From Chelatococcus caeni (GTDB lineage: Bacteria > Pseudomonadota > Alphaproteobacteria > Rhizobiales > Beijerinckiaceae), in NCBI RefSeq assembly GCF_014196925.1, contig NZ_JACIEN010000001.1:682001-746000 (forward strand): a stretch of DNA of 64,000 nucleotides. Reading direction: 5' to 3'. Of the stretch, positions 11,419 to 22,134 are shown piece after piece. Every line of letters begins with the position of its first letter. Positions within the stretch are counted from its first letter, which is position 1. The notes beneath the pieces are model-generated. The model was not told the origin of the DNA. It saw only the letters and a list, made by a program, of their open reading frames with translations, and searched no databases. The position numbers and the translations under genes were made by a program.

Positions 11419-12987
11419 ATGCTGAAACGCGCCTCTCTCCTGCTTCTGCTTGCGCTGCTTCTTCCCCTCGGCCTTGCCGCGCCGCTGGCCGCGCAGGAGG
11501 AAGGCGAGGGTAGCCCCGCCGCCGCGGCGCAGGCGGATGACCACGGTGGCCAGCCACGGAGCGACGCCCGCCGCGAGCGCTCCGGGACCCCGCGCCTGCC
11601 GCCGGCCGTCACCACCGAGCACCAGATCGCGATCGGCGGCGAGACGATCGAATACCAGGCCATCGCCGGCAGCATCGTGCTCGAGGGCGCCAACGGCCGC
11701 GAGGAGGCCGACATCGCCTTCGTCGCCTATTTCAGGAAGGGCGCCGATCCGCAGCGGCGGCCGATCACTTTTGCGTTCAACGGCGGGCCGGGCGCGGCCT
11801 CGGCCTATCTGCACATCGGTGCGCTCGGTCCGCGGCGCCTGTCCTTCGGCAACGAGGGCGAGGTGCCGTCGAGCCCGCCCGTGCTGAGCGACAATGCGGA
11901 GAGCTGGCTGCCCTTCACCGATCTCGTCTTCGTCGATCCGGTCGGCACCGGCTTCAGCCGCTTCCTGACGAGCGACGGCGAGGTGCGCCGCCGCTACTGG
12001 TCCGTGGATGGCGACATCTCGGCGCTCGGCAGTTTCGTATGGCAGTTCCTCAACCGCTATGACCGCCTCGCCTCGCCCAAGGGGCTCGTCGGCGAGAGCT
12101 ACGGCGGCTTTCGCGTGCCGAAGCTCGCCCGCGCGCTGCAGACGCGCTTCGGCGTAGGCGTCGGCACGCTGGTCATGATCTCGCCGGTGCTCGACTTCCA
12201 CCTCATCGAGGACGGGGCGGTGTCGCCGCTCGCCAAGGCGTCGCGGTTGCCCTCCTTCGCCGCGACGGCGCTGGAGAGGGGAGGCCGCACCATCACCAGC
12301 CGCGACGAGCTCGCCGAGGCCGAGCGCTATGCCGGAGGGCCGTTCCTCGCCGATTTCCTGCGCGGCCCGCGCGATCGGGAGGCGACGGAGCGTTTCGTCG
12401 CTGAAGTGACCCGCTTCACCGGCCTCGAGGAGGCCTTCGTGCGCCGGCTCGCCGGCCGGGTCGACATGCGCAGCTTCGTGCGCGAGCTGCACAGGGATCG
12501 CGAGCGGGTCGGCAGCTATTACGACGGCAATGTCACTGGGCTCGATCCGGACCCCTTCGCCGCCCGGTCGGATTTCGACGATCCCGTGCTCGACGGCTCG
12601 GTCGCGCCCCTCACCAGCGCGAGCGTCGACTATCTCGCGCGTGAACTGGGCTACAGGGTCGACGGCCGCTATCACCTGCTCAACCGGCAGGTCAGCGGCC
12701 GCTGGAACTGGGGCTCCGGCCGCCGCCAGCCGCAGGCGCTCGGCGACCTCGCCGACGCGCTGGCGCTCGATGGGCGGGCGCGGGCGCTCGTCGTGCACGG
12801 CTTCACCGATCTGGTGACGCCCTATTTCGCCTCCAAGCTCGCGCTCGACCAGCTGCCGGCGCTCGGCAGCGACGGCGGGCGCGTCGGGCTCGAGGTCCTG
12901 CCGGGCGGCCATATGTTCTATACGCGCGACGCCTCGCGCCGCGCCCTGACGGACGCCGTGCGTCCACTCTACGAAGAGATCAAGTGA
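11419..12987 (+). CDS. Secreted serine carboxypeptidase, S10 family
   Basis: A 522-residue exported peptidase of the S10 (carboxypeptidase Y-like) family. It begins with a signal peptide (MLKRASLLLLLALLLPLG, cleavage after about AAPLAAQ). The alpha/beta-hydrolase core shows the oxyanion sequence TFAFNGGPGAASAYLH, the nucleophile in GESYGGFRVP (Ser227), the acid in HGFTDLVTP (Asp464) and the base in PGGHMFY (His498), so the triad is intact. ATG 11419 puts the signal peptide at the N-terminus; an in-frame ATG at 11398 adds seven residues. Physiological substrate is unknown; periplasmic peptide turnover is the simplest guess. A small lipoprotein gene follows after 19 bases. Confidence 0.88.
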   Translation: MLKRASLLLLLALLLPLGLAAPLAAQEEGEGSPAAAAQADDHGGQPRSDARRERSGTPRLPPAVTTEHQIAIGGETIEYQAIAGSIVLEGANGREEADIAFVAYFRKGADPQRRPITFAFNGGPGAASAYLHIGALGPRRLSFGNEGEVPSSPPVLSDNAESWLPFTDLVFVDPVGTGFSRFLTSDGEVRRRYWSVDGDISALGSFVWQFLNRYDRLASPKGLVGESYGGFRVPKLARALQTRFGVGVGTLVMISPVLDFHLIEDGAVSPLAKASRLPSFAATALERGGRTITSRDELAEAERYAGGPFLADFLRGPRDREATERFVAEVTRFTGLEEAFVRRLAGRVDMRSFVRELHRDRERVGSYYDGNVTGLDPDPFAARSDFDDPVLDGSVAPLTSASVDYLARELGYRVDGRYHLLNRQVSGRWNWGSGRRQPQALGDLADALALDGRARALVVHGFTDLVTPYFASKLALDQLPALGSDGGRVGLEVLPGGHMFYTRDASRRALTDAVRPLYEEIK

Positions 12988-13006
12988 GAGACGGGATAAC
13001 AGCACG

Positions 13007-13375
13007 ATGATGATGAAGAACGCGCTCGCCTGCGCCACGGCCCTTCTGCTCGGCGCCTGCAGCGCCAACGTCGGCGGCACGGCATTCGTCAACGACCGGT
13101 CGGTGACCGTGCATGCCGGCACCAGCGAGCCGGTGCTCGGCGCCGACGGCCGCTGCACGGCGGACGCGAGCCTCAACCCGGCCACCGGCGGGCCGGCCGG
13201 CATCGCGCTCGGCATGACCGAATGCGCGCTCGTCGGCCTCAAGGGCCAGCCCACCGACGTGCTCATCGGCGAGAGCGGCAAGGGCCAGCGCGAGGTGCAG
13301 GTGCTCTATCAGGAGCCGACGGGCAAGAAGCTCTACCTCTTCACCGACAACCGCCTGACCCGGATCGTCGAATAG
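13007..13375 (+). CDS. Small putative lipoprotein, BamE-like C-terminal pattern
   Basis: A protein of about 122 residues with a short basic/hydrophobic leader ending in LLLGAC, a good lipobox, so it is probably lipidated and envelope-anchored. Three ATG codons stand in a row (13007, 13010, 13013); the last may be the used one. The C-terminal half (GIALGMTECALVGLKGQP, later LYLFTDNRLTRIVE) resembles the SmpA/OmlA (BamE) pattern of a Gly-Met turn, a helix, a G-x-P and strands, but this is a weak visual similarity. It follows the S10 peptidase by 19 bases in the same direction. No function is assigned. Confidence 0.7.
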   Translation: MMMKNALACATALLLGACSANVGGTAFVNDRSVTVHAGTSEPVLGADGRCTADASLNPATGGPAGIALGMTECALVGLKGQPTDVLIGESGKGQREVQVLYQEPTGKKLYLFTDNRLTRIVE

Positions 13376-13415
13376 GCTCGGATCGTGGAAAGTTAGGCCG
13401 GCAAACGTCCTCGCC

Positions 13416-13502
13416 GTCATGCCCGCGCTCGTCGCGGGCATCCACGCCTCGCCGTTGCGCAAGGCTGAAAGGCGTGGATGGCCGGGACAAGCCCGCCATG
13501 AC
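13416..13502. repeat. Dispersed palindromic repeat, copy A
   Basis: An 87-base imperfect palindrome beginning GTCATGCCCGCGCTCGTCG and ending CCGGGACAAGCCCGCCATGAC. A second copy with about 90% identity lies at 27969-28056, also between genes. The ends are complementary (GTCATG...CATGAC) and the inside contains a second inverted pair (GCATCCACGCC / GGCGTGGATGGC). This is the REP-like hairpin type spread through intergenic spaces of many Hyphomicrobiales. Confidence 0.8.
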
Positions 13503-13739
13503 GGCGCATGGCGGGCTCGGTGCCGGCGGCGGCGTCCAGTCAATGGTGGGGCAGACCGGATCAGAAGCAGGGAGTCGCTGCCCTCCGCCAGCGCACCCCT
13601 TGTGCACGGCTGGCCGCCCTGTGGAAAACTCTTTGAATCCAGCTCACACGGCGTTAACCTAGCCATGTGGACGCCCGTTGAGGGCGGTCCATTTCAGACC
13701 CTTCCCTCCCTCGGGAAGGGCCTCCGGTGCTATAAGACC

Positions 13740-13788
13740 GGAATGGGTGGGGCAGAAATTCCCTTTTCAGGGACCCCACCCCCATTCC
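13740..13788. terminator. Long inverted repeat downstream of the ABC-F gene
   Basis: The arms GGAATGGGTGGGG (13740-13752) and CCCCACCCCCATTCC (13774-13788) are complementary with one bulge, and the interior holds a smaller TCCCT/AGGGA pair. It lies 23 bases beyond the stop of the minus-strand ABC-F gene. It may act as a bidirectional transcription stop or be a repeat element; there is no U-tract. Confidence 0.4.
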
Positions 13789-13811
13789 CTCGATGATCGT
13801 CTCTCAACGGA

Positions 13812-15683
<1,872 letters not shown>

Positions 15684-15850
15684 GGCGTCTTGTCGCGCGC
15701 CGCGCCCCGGCGGGCAAGCCCCGGCGGGACTATGCCGCGAACGTCGCCGCCACCCGTCACGTCGCCGCCACAATGCCGCCGCAAAGGCGCCCTGTGGATA
15801 AGTCACGCAGGGCCTGTTGAACACCTGTGAACAGCTTGTGATTCGCGCCC

Positions 15851-16069
15851 ATGTTGCGTCGCCGTTCCGATACCCAGCATTCCCTCGGCGCCCTTGTGCT
15901 CGCCGTTCTCGCGCTCGCCGCCGGCATCGTCGTGGTGGTCGAGAGCGCCTGGGCGCGGCGGCTGCCGCCCGCGCCCGCCGCCGCCCCCCAGCACGAGGGT
16001 CCGGCGCCGACAGGCGAGGACCCCGGCCGTCACGTGGCGCAGGGGCAGGTGCGGGCCCGCCTGTCCTGA
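15851..16069 (+). CDS. Small putative single-span membrane protein
   Basis: A 72-residue open frame with a basic start, one strong hydrophobic segment of about 20 residues (GALVLAVLALAAGIVVVVES) and a Pro/Ala-rich tail. Topology would be an N-in anchor with a short exported tail. There is no convincing ribosome-binding site before the ATG, and I recognise no family. It sits alone between the divergent ABC-F gene and aqpZ, so it is offered as a possible small gene only. Confidence 0.35.
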   Translation: MLRRRSDTQHSLGALVLAVLALAAGIVVVVESAWARRLPPAPAAAPQHEGPAPTGEDPGRHVAQGQVRARLS

Positions 16070-16331
16070 CCATCACGCGGTGAGCGATCCGGCGGATGTC
16101 CGATCCGGGTGACGGCGAGCGCGCTTCGCCCGTTGCAATGGCTGAATGGAAGATCTGCCATACCCCTGCCTAGTCTTTCGATCGGCAGTCTTTGCAATTG
16201 TTCTCAATCCGAATCTATTTGCAGATATTGTGCTTTATTTGACTGGCGATTGGTGATCCATTGCGTCTGCTCGCCGGCCTGATTCCCGATGGGCCGGCTG
16301 TCTATAGGGCGAATAGGCCCAGGGGGCAGAC

Positions 16332-17024
16332 ATGAAGAAATATTTGGCTGAATTGCTTGGTACCGCTTGTCTTGTTCTGTTCGGTTGCGGATCTGTCGTT
16401 CTCGGCGGCTATGGGGCTACATTTCCGCTCGGCATGCTGCCTGTCGCGTTTGCCTTCGGCCTTGCCGTCACGGCCATGGCTTATGGCATCGGCCCGGTGT
16501 CGGGCTGTCACATCAATCCGGCCGTGACGATCGCCGTCTGGTCGGCCGGGCGCATGCCGACCTCCGACGTTCCCGGCTACATCATCGCCCAGTGTCTCGG
16601 CGGCATCGTCGGGGCGGCGATCCTCCTGTTCATCGCCAGCGGCCGGGCCGGCGGCTATGACGTTGCGACCGGCGGCCTCGGGCAGAACGGCTGGGGGGAG
16701 GGCTATCTCGGCGCATACGGCACCGTGTCCGCCGCCGTGGCGGAGTTCGTCGCCACCTTCCTCTTCACCGCGGTCATCCTCGGCGCGACCTCGAGGGCCG
16801 GCGCGACGCCCGCGGCCGGGCTCGCCATCGGCCTGACGCTGGTCGTCATCCACATCGTCTTCATCAACGTCACCGGCGTGTCGGTCAATCCGGCCCGTTC
16901 GCTCGGCCCGGCCGTCTTCGTCGGCGGGCAGGCGCTGGCGCAGCTGTGGCTGTTCATCGTCGCGCCCATCCTCGGCGGGCTGTGCGCCGGGCTCACCTTC
17001 CGCTCGCGGGCGCTCGAGGCCTGA
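16332..17024 (+). CDS. aqpZ: Aquaporin Z
   Basis: Inner-membrane water channel of 230 residues. The two half-helix motifs are intact: HINPAVT (NPA at 62-64) and SVNPARS (NPA at 186-188, followed by the filter Arg189). The second-repeat sequence, with HIV and VNPARSLGPAVF, is typical of AqpZ rather than glycerol facilitators. Six hydrophobic segments are visible. The 190 bases upstream are distinctly AT-richer than the surroundings and probably hold the promoter. A GC hairpin follows the stop at 17037-17069. The next gene encodes a Crp/Fnr regulator; whether it controls aqpZ is unknown. Confidence 0.96.
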   Translation: MKKYLAELLGTACLVLFGCGSVVLGGYGATFPLGMLPVAFAFGLAVTAMAYGIGPVSGCHINPAVTIAVWSAGRMPTSDVPGYIIAQCLGGIVGAAILLFIASGRAGGYDVATGGLGQNGWGEGYLGAYGTVSAAVAEFVATFLFTAVILGATSRAGATPAAGLAIGLTLVVIHIVFINVTGVSVNPARSLGPAVFVGGQALAQLWLFIVAPILGGLCAGLTFRSRALEA

Positions 17025-17036
17025 GGACGACGCTGT

Positions 17037-17069
17037 CCCCGGCCGCGGTCTTGACCTTGCGGCCCGGGG
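17037..17069 (+). terminator. Hairpin downstream of aqpZ
   Basis: CCCCGGCCGC pairs with GCGGCCCGGGG (one bulged base), enclosing a further GGTC/GACC pair. It begins 12 bases after the aqpZ stop. There is no T-tract, so it could be a weak intrinsic stop or an mRNA-stabilising structure. Confidence 0.4.
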
Positions 17070-17186
17070 AAAGAACGATGCAGCGCGGCGTGTCGTCTGA
17101 GGGGTGGCGCGCCTGCCGGCCGGGGCTGACGCGCCGCGCCGTCGCGGCTTGTCCGTTTCGTGCTTCGGCCGCAGGGGGGAGGAACC

Positions 17187-17873
17187 ATGGCATCGCTTGC
17201 GCGGGTCGCCTTTTTCAAGGACATCGACATCGATCTCGGCCCCTTCGAGACGCGCTGCAACTGGCGCCGTTTCGACGAGGACGAGGTGCTCGTCGACTTC
17301 GAGGACGCCTCGACGGATGTCTACTTCCTCGTCGCCGGCGACGTGCGCATCCTGGTGCGCACGCAGTCGGGCAAGGAGGTCATCCTCGGCGAGATGCGCG
17401 GCGGCCAGTATTTCGGCGAGCTTGCCGCCATCGACGGCGTCAAGCGCTCGGCCAATGTGACGGCGCTGACGCGCGGCGAGGTGTGCATCATGCCGGCCGC
17501 CGTCTTCCGCGAGATCGTCTTCGCCTCCAAGGTCGTCTGCGACAAGGTTCTGCGCCTGCTCGCCGGCCGCGTGCGCGAGCTCAACGCCCGCCTCATGGAA
17601 CATTCGGTGCTCGACCTGCGGCACCGGCTCTATTCGGAGCTGCTGCGCCTGTCGCAGCCGCGCGCCGGCCATCCCGGCGAGCGCGTGGTGACGCCGCCGC
17701 CCTATCACCACGTGCTCGCGGCCCGCATCGGCTGCCGGCGCGAGCAGGTGACGCGCGAATTCACCACTTTGTCGAGCGAGGACCTCGTGGAGCGCACACG
17801 CGGCGCCCTCGTGCTGAAGAAGCCGGAGGTGCTCGAGGCGCGCGTCGCCGAGGCACTGCGCGAAGACCTTTAG
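17187..17873 (+). CDS. Crp/Fnr family transcriptional regulator
   Basis: A 228-residue DNA-binding regulator. The N-terminal cyclic-nucleotide-binding fold has the phosphate-cassette-like YFGELAAIDGVKRSANV, close to true cAMP-binding members, and no N-terminal four-Cys Fe-S motif of FNR. A long dimer helix (residues about 110-135) leads to a winged helix with the recognition region RIGCRREQVTREFTTL. The start at 17187 has GGGGGAGGA just upstream; an in-frame TTG-type start at 17160 is less likely. Ligand and targets are not evident. The gene lies alone after aqpZ and is followed by a short stem-loop (CGAGCC/GGCTCG, 17903-17917). Confidence 0.9.
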   Translation: MASLARVAFFKDIDIDLGPFETRCNWRRFDEDEVLVDFEDASTDVYFLVAGDVRILVRTQSGKEVILGEMRGGQYFGELAAIDGVKRSANVTALTRGEVCIMPAAVFREIVFASKVVCDKVLRLLAGRVRELNARLMEHSVLDLRHRLYSELLRLSQPRAGHPGERVVTPPPYHHVLAARIGCRREQVTREFTTLSSEDLVERTRGALVLKKPEVLEARVAEALREDL

Positions 17874-17932
17874 ACGGGTGCCGGCACTGCGAATGATTGC
17901 GGCGAGCCTTCGGCTCGGCTTGGTGTGCTGGG

Positions 17933-18044
17933 CCCCGGATCGCATTGCGCTTGCGCTCCAAGCGTCCGGGGAACGAGGTTCCTCTCAATATACGCCGTCG
18001 TTTCCCGGCCCGCATGCGCGAGGCGTGAGGCGAGAGCCGGGAAC
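17933..18044. repeat. Tandem pair of intergenic hairpin elements
   Basis: Two palindromes in a gene-free gap between convergent genes. The first (17933-17971) pairs CCCCGGATCGC with GCGTCCGGGG; the second (18000-18044) pairs GTTTCCCGGC with GCCGGGAAC. Such hairpins are common dispersed elements in Hyphomicrobiales and could also end transcription of the two converging genes. Confidence 0.6.
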
Positions 18045-18081
18045 CAGCGGATAATTGATGCCCGAGAGGGCATCGCCGCTT

Positions 18082-19362
18082 TTAAAGCCTGTCGAGCAGG
18101 CCGAAACCGAGCATCGCTGCAATCAGCAGCGGCCGGCGCAGCAGGCGCCCGCCGGGCAGTTTCGGCACGGGAAGATCCGTCATCACCGACAGGCGGCGGT
18201 CGTCGCCCAGGATGGCTTCGGCGATGGCCCGCCCGGTGAAGGGGGCGAGCATGACGCCCTGGCCGCTGTAGCCGGAAGCGACGTGGAGGCCGGGCTCGAT
18301 CTGGCGCACGAAGGGCAGGCGCGGCGCGGTGATGCCGAGCACGCCGCCCCAGCCATGGGTGATGCGGGCATCGGCCAGCATGGGGAAGATGGGCAGCATG
18401 CGCCGGCGCACACGCTCGGCGAAGTTCGGTGGCAGCGTGGCGCCATAGCTTTCGCCCCCACCGAAGACGAGCCGCCCGTCCGCCGTGCGGCGGAAGTAAT
18501 TGACCACGAAGCGCGTGTCCGCGCCCGCATAGGGCCCCGTGAAGACCGCATCCGCCAATGGCCCGAGCGGCTCGGTGGCGATCATGAAATTGACGAGCGG
18601 CATGACGTGGTCGGCCACCGTCGGCACGAGCCGGCCGTTGTTGCCGTCGCCGGTGACGATGACCGAAGCCGCGTCGATGTCGCCCCGCGGCGTCGCGAGG
18701 CGCCATCCCGCGCCCATCCTCGCAAGGGCCGTCGCCGGCGTGTCCTCGGCGATGCGGGCTCCAGCGGCGAGGGCCGCCGCGGCGAGCCCGCGCGTCAGCG
18801 CCAGCGGGTCGAGATGGCCGCCCTCGGCATCGAAGACGGCGCCGTGATAGCCCTCGGCGCCCGTGTAGCGCGGCAGATCCGCCGGGTCGACCACCGTGAG
18901 GTGGTTCGCGCCGTAGTGCCGCGCCAGATGCTCGGCGTCGGCGGCGAGGTCGCGGAAGAGGGCGGGGCGGTGCGCCAGCGTGATGAGGCCGCGCTGCAGC
19001 GCGCAGGCGATGGCCTCCTCGTCGATCACCTCGAGGAGCCAGCGATGTGCCTCGCCGGCATAGTCCCAGAGCGCGCGGGCGCGCATCTCGCCGACCTTCT
19101 CCTCCAGCCAGCGCTGGTCGCGCCGCTGGCCGGGATGGATCTGTCCCCCGTTGATGCCGGATGCGCCGGCGCCGACGCGCCCCTTCTCCACGACGATGAC
19201 GTCATGGCCGGCCCGCGCCAGCGTCAGCGCGGCGCCGAGGCCGGTCAGCCCCGCCCCGACGATGGCGACGTCCGCCCGCGCGGGGCCGTCGAGCGGCGGC
19301 TGCGGCGCGAGCGGCGGCGCCGTCGTTTCGTAGAGATTGCCGCCGGCGGAGGGGTTCGGCAC
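18082..19362 (-). CDS. puuB: FAD-dependent amine oxidoreductase, PuuB-like
   Basis: A 426-residue flavoprotein of the DAO/GlcD-type family. The dinucleotide fold VAIVGAGLTGLGAAL followed by VIVVEKG binds FAD; GASGINGGQIHPGQ and the C-terminal HVASGYSGQGVMLAPFTG are typical of PuuB/OrdL-type enzymes. Standing 29 bases downstream of a PuuA-like synthetase, it most likely oxidises gamma-glutamylputrescine in the glutamylated putrescine-degradation route. The start is taken as GTG at 19362, just before the conserved N-terminus, with AAGGACGAG upstream; no suitable ATG exists. The frame is open far upstream through puuA, which is a shadow. A different amine substrate is possible. Confidence 0.82.
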   Translation of the reverse strand: MPNPSAGGNLYETTAPPLAPQPPLDGPARADVAIVGAGLTGLGAALTLARAGHDVIVVEKGRVGAGASGINGGQIHPGQRRDQRWLEEKVGEMRARALWDYAGEAHRWLLEVIDEEAIACALQRGLITLAHRPALFRDLAADAEHLARHYGANHLTVVDPADLPRYTGAEGYHGAVFDAEGGHLDPLALTRGLAAAALAAGARIAEDTPATALARMGAGWRLATPRGDIDAASVIVTGDGNNGRLVPTVADHVMPLVNFMIATEPLGPLADAVFTGPYAGADTRFVVNYFRRTADGRLVFGGGESYGATLPPNFAERVRRRMLPIFPMLADARITHGWGGVLGITAPRLPFVRQIEPGLHVASGYSGQGVMLAPFTGRAIAEAILGDDRRLSVMTDLPVPKLPGGRLLRRPLLIAAMLGFGLLDRL

Positions 19363-19391
19363 GGGCGCTCGTCCTTCGGCGGGCTCGCGGG

Positions 19392-20789
19392 TCACACGTT
19401 CAGCAGCAGGAACTCGCGCTCCCACGGGCTGATCACCTCCATGAAGGTCTCGAACTCCGCCCGCTTCACGGCCGTATAGGTGCGCACGAAGCTGTCGCCG
19501 AAGAGGCCGGTGAGCGCCTCGCTCTCCTCGAGCGCGGCCGCCGCCTCGAGGATGCCGCGCGGCAGGTCGTAGTCGAGCGAATAAGCGGAGCCGACGACCG
19601 GATCGCTCGGCTTGAGCCCAGCCTCGAGACCCAGCAGCCCGCAGGCGAGCGAGGCGGCGATGGCGAGATAGGGATTGGCGTCGGAGGAGGGCACCCGGTT
19701 CTCGACGCGCCGCCCGGATGGGTCCGACGGCGGGATGCGCAGGCCCGTGGTGCGGTTGTCGTAGCCCCAGGCGACATTGATCGGCGCCACCGAATAGCGC
19801 GTCAGCCGCCGGTAGGAATTGACGTAAGGGGCGAGCATCGACATGGCCGCCGGCAGGTGCGTCTGCAGCCCGGCGAGGAAGGAGAAGAACTCGTCCGTCG
19901 GCTTGCCGTCCTTGTCCGAGAAGACGTTGCGGCCGCTCTCGATGTCGGTCACCGACATGTGGATGTGCATGGCCGAGCCCGGCTGATGCGCGATGGGCTT
20001 GGCCATGAACGTCGCGTACATGTCGTGCTTCAGCGCCGCCTCGCGGATGGTGCGCTTGAAGAGGAAGACCTGGTCGGCGAGGTCGAGCGGGTCGCCGTGG
20101 CGCAGGTTGATCTCCATCTGCCCGGCGCCTTCCTCGTGGATCAGGGTGTCGATCTCCAGCCCCTGCGCCTCCGAGTAGTCGTAGATGAGCTCGAACAGGT
20201 CGTCGAACTCGTTGACCGCGGCAATTGAATAAGCCTGCCGGCCGATCTCCGCCCGGCCCGAGCGGCCGATCGGCGGCTCCAGCGGATAGTCGGGATCGAG
20301 GTTCTTCTTGACGAGGTAGAACTCGATCTCGGGTGCGACGATGGGCTGCAAGCCGCGGCGGTGATAGAGCTCGATCACCCGCTTCAGCAGCTGGCGCGGG
20401 GCGTGCTCCACGGGGCGGCCGTCGCGGTAGAACGCCTCGTGGATGATCTGCGCCGTCGGGTCGTTCGCCCACGGCACGAGGGCGATGGTCGAGAAGTCCG
20501 GCTCCAGCACGAGGTCGCCGTCCGCCGGGGCGTCTTTATCGAGAACCTCGTGCGGATAGTCGCCGGCGATCGTCTGGTAGAAGATGGCGCCCGGCAGGCT
20601 CATGGTCGGCCCGCCGAAGAACTTCTCCGCCGGCATCACCTTGCCGCGCGCGACGCCGGCCTGATTCGGCACGACGCACTCGATTTCCTCGATGTTGCGC
20701 TTGTCGACGAAGGCGCGGGCTTCCTCGATGGAGGCAGCGCCGCGAGGGGTGTGGGATGCCTTGTTCTGGTGCGCTCTTTTCTTGGCCAT
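19392..20789 (-). CDS. puuA: Glutamine-synthetase-family gamma-glutamylpolyamine synthetase, PuuA-like
   Basis: A 465-residue member of the glutamine synthetase fold. Metal- and substrate-binding stretches are visible: APEIEFYLV, EEGAGQMEINLRHGDPL, HQPGSAMHIHMSV and RVENRVPSSDANPYLA. The N-terminal ECVVPNQAGVARGKVMP is typical of the PuuA/gamma-glutamyl-amine group rather than GlnA, and the adenylylation Tyr region of GlnA is absent. It probably ligates glutamate to putrescine. The ATG at 20789 has AGGCGG upstream. It is followed by the PuuB-like oxidase and divergent from the PotABC-like genes, so uptake and breakdown of polyamines are likely linked. Confidence 0.87.
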   Translation of the reverse strand: MAKKRAHQNKASHTPRGAASIEEARAFVDKRNIEEIECVVPNQAGVARGKVMPAEKFFGGPTMSLPGAIFYQTIAGDYPHEVLDKDAPADGDLVLEPDFSTIALVPWANDPTAQIIHEAFYRDGRPVEHAPRQLLKRVIELYHRRGLQPIVAPEIEFYLVKKNLDPDYPLEPPIGRSGRAEIGRQAYSIAAVNEFDDLFELIYDYSEAQGLEIDTLIHEEGAGQMEINLRHGDPLDLADQVFLFKRTIREAALKHDMYATFMAKPIAHQPGSAMHIHMSVTDIESGRNVFSDKDGKPTDEFFSFLAGLQTHLPAAMSMLAPYVNSYRRLTRYSVAPINVAWGYDNRTTGLRIPPSDPSGRRVENRVPSSDANPYLAIAASLACGLLGLEAGLKPSDPVVGSAYSLDYDLPRGILEAAAALEESEALTGLFGDSFVRTYTAVKRAEFETFMEVISPWEREFLLLNV

Positions 20790-20947
20790 GTCATCCGCCT
20801 GATGTGCCCGAAGAGGTAACGGTGCCGCCCCCCGGCCTGTCAACTGCCCCCCATCGCCGAAAGGCGTGGCTCTCGCTTGTTGTCGCGGGGCCCGGCTGCG
20901 ACTAACGTGCGCGCCCGCGAGGGTCCGGTTTGGGAGGTAGTGCCGGA

Positions 20948-22129
20948 ATGTCCATGGCTGTCGACGGGCGCAGGCGCGGGTCGCTGGCAATCGGCGCCGT
21001 GCGCCGCGATTTCGCCCCCTGGGCCGATCCCGCGGCGACGCCCTTCATCCGCTTCGAGCGGGTGACCAAGCGTTATGGCGACGTCGTGGCGGTGGCCGAC
21101 CTGTCGCTCGACATCTTCGAGCGCGAGTTCTTCTGTCTGCTGGGGCCCTCGGGCTGCGGCAAGACCACGCTGATGCGCATGCTGGCGGGCTTCGAGGCGG
21201 CGAGCGAGGGGCGCATCGTGCTCGCCGGCCAGGACCTCTCCGGCGTGCCGCCCTACCGGCGCCCGGTCAACATGATGTTCCAGTCCTACGCGCTCTTCCC
21301 GCACATGAGCGTGGAGCGCAACATCGCCTTCGGCCTCGAGCAGGACAGGCTGCCGAAGGCCGAGATCGCCGAGCGGGTCGTCGAGATGCTGCGCCTCGTG
21401 CAGCTCGAGCCCTTCGCCCGCCGCCGCCCGGCCCAGCTCTCGGGCGGCCAGCGCCAGCGCGTGGCGCTCGCCCGTGCCCTTGCCAAGCGCCCCAAGGTGC
21501 TGCTGCTCGACGAGCCGCTCGGCGCGCTCGACAAGAAGCTGCGCGAGGAGACGCAGTTCGAGCTGATGGACCTGCAGGTGAAGCTCGGCATGACCTTCCT
21601 CGTCGTCACGCACGACCAGGAGGAGGCGATGACCATGGCCGACCGCATCGCGGTGATGGACCACGGCCGCATCGTCCAGGTCGCGACCCCGGGCGAGATC
21701 TACGAGCAGCCGGCGAGCCGCTATGTGGCGGAGTTCATCGGCGACGTGAACATCCTCGAAGGCAAGGTGAGCGAAGCCGGGGAGGGGCGCTGCACGCTTG
21801 CCGTCGCCGATGCGCCGGCCCCGGTTTCGATCGCCGGCGTCGCCGAGCCCCTGGAGCCCGGCCGGGAGGTGGCGCTCGCCCTGCGTCCCGAGAAGCTCGT
21901 GCTGACCCACGAGGCGCCGCCGGCGGGGACCCCGAACGTCTTCGCCGGCACGGTCTGGGACATCGGCTATCTCGGCGACTGGACGATCTACCTGGTGCGC
22001 CTGGCGAGCGGCAGGACGCTGCGGGTCTCGCGCGCCAATGCCACCCGTTTCGTCGAGCGGCCCCTGAGCTGGGACGACGAGGTCTTCGTTCACTTCGCGC
22101 CCGAGGCGGGCGTCGTCCTGACGCGGTGA
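20948..22129 (+). CDS. potA: Polyamine-type ABC transporter ATP-binding protein, PotA-like
   Basis: A 393-residue import ATPase. Walker A GPSGCGKTT, Q-loop MMFQSYALFPHMSV, signature LSGGQRQRVALARAL, Walker B LLLDEPLGALD and the switch VVTHDQEEAM are all intact. A C-terminal TOBE-type domain (about 290-393) carries the ALRPEKL motif of PotA/PotG proteins. Start ATG 20948 has GGGAGG upstream; an ATG two codons later is also possible. The first gene of a three-gene unit with both permeases. The divergent puuA-like gene supports a polyamine substrate. No periplasmic binding protein is encoded here. Confidence 0.87.
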   Translation: MSMAVDGRRRGSLAIGAVRRDFAPWADPAATPFIRFERVTKRYGDVVAVADLSLDIFEREFFCLLGPSGCGKTTLMRMLAGFEAASEGRIVLAGQDLSGVPPYRRPVNMMFQSYALFPHMSVERNIAFGLEQDRLPKAEIAERVVEMLRLVQLEPFARRRPAQLSGGQRQRVALARALAKRPKVLLLDEPLGALDKKLREETQFELMDLQVKLGMTFLVVTHDQEEAMTMADRIAVMDHGRIVQVATPGEIYEQPASRYVAEFIGDVNILEGKVSEAGEGRCTLAVADAPAPVSIAGVAEPLEPGREVALALRPEKLVLTHEAPPAGTPNVFAGTVWDIGYLGDWTIYLVRLASGRTLRVSRANATRFVERPLSWDDEVFVHFAPEAGVVLTR

Positions 22130-22134
22130 AGACG

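Larger units (their letters stand above)
13376..13811. other. Gene-free gap of 436 bases with hairpin repeats
   Basis: No supportable gene is visible. The gap holds a dispersed palindromic repeat at 13416-13502, a GC hairpin CCCTTCCC/GGGAAGGG near 13700-13721, and a long inverted repeat at 13740-13788 just before the stop of the convergent ABC-F gene. The rest is unremarkable. Confidence 0.7.

Noticed and set aside
15793-15801. A perfect DnaA box (TGTGGATAA), with a near-match around 13619
   Set aside because: Single scattered sites without an AT-rich unwinding region or clustering do not make an origin.
17187-17873. Assignment of the Crp/Fnr regulator as an oxygen-sensing FNR
   Set aside because: The N-terminal cysteine cluster needed for the Fe-S centre is absent; the nucleotide-pocket-like motif fits a CRP-type protein better.
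19363-20472. Upstream extension of the PuuB-like frame through puuA (796 codons in all)
   Set aside because: The extension is the frame-shifted image of puuA; FAD-domain similarity begins only near 19350.
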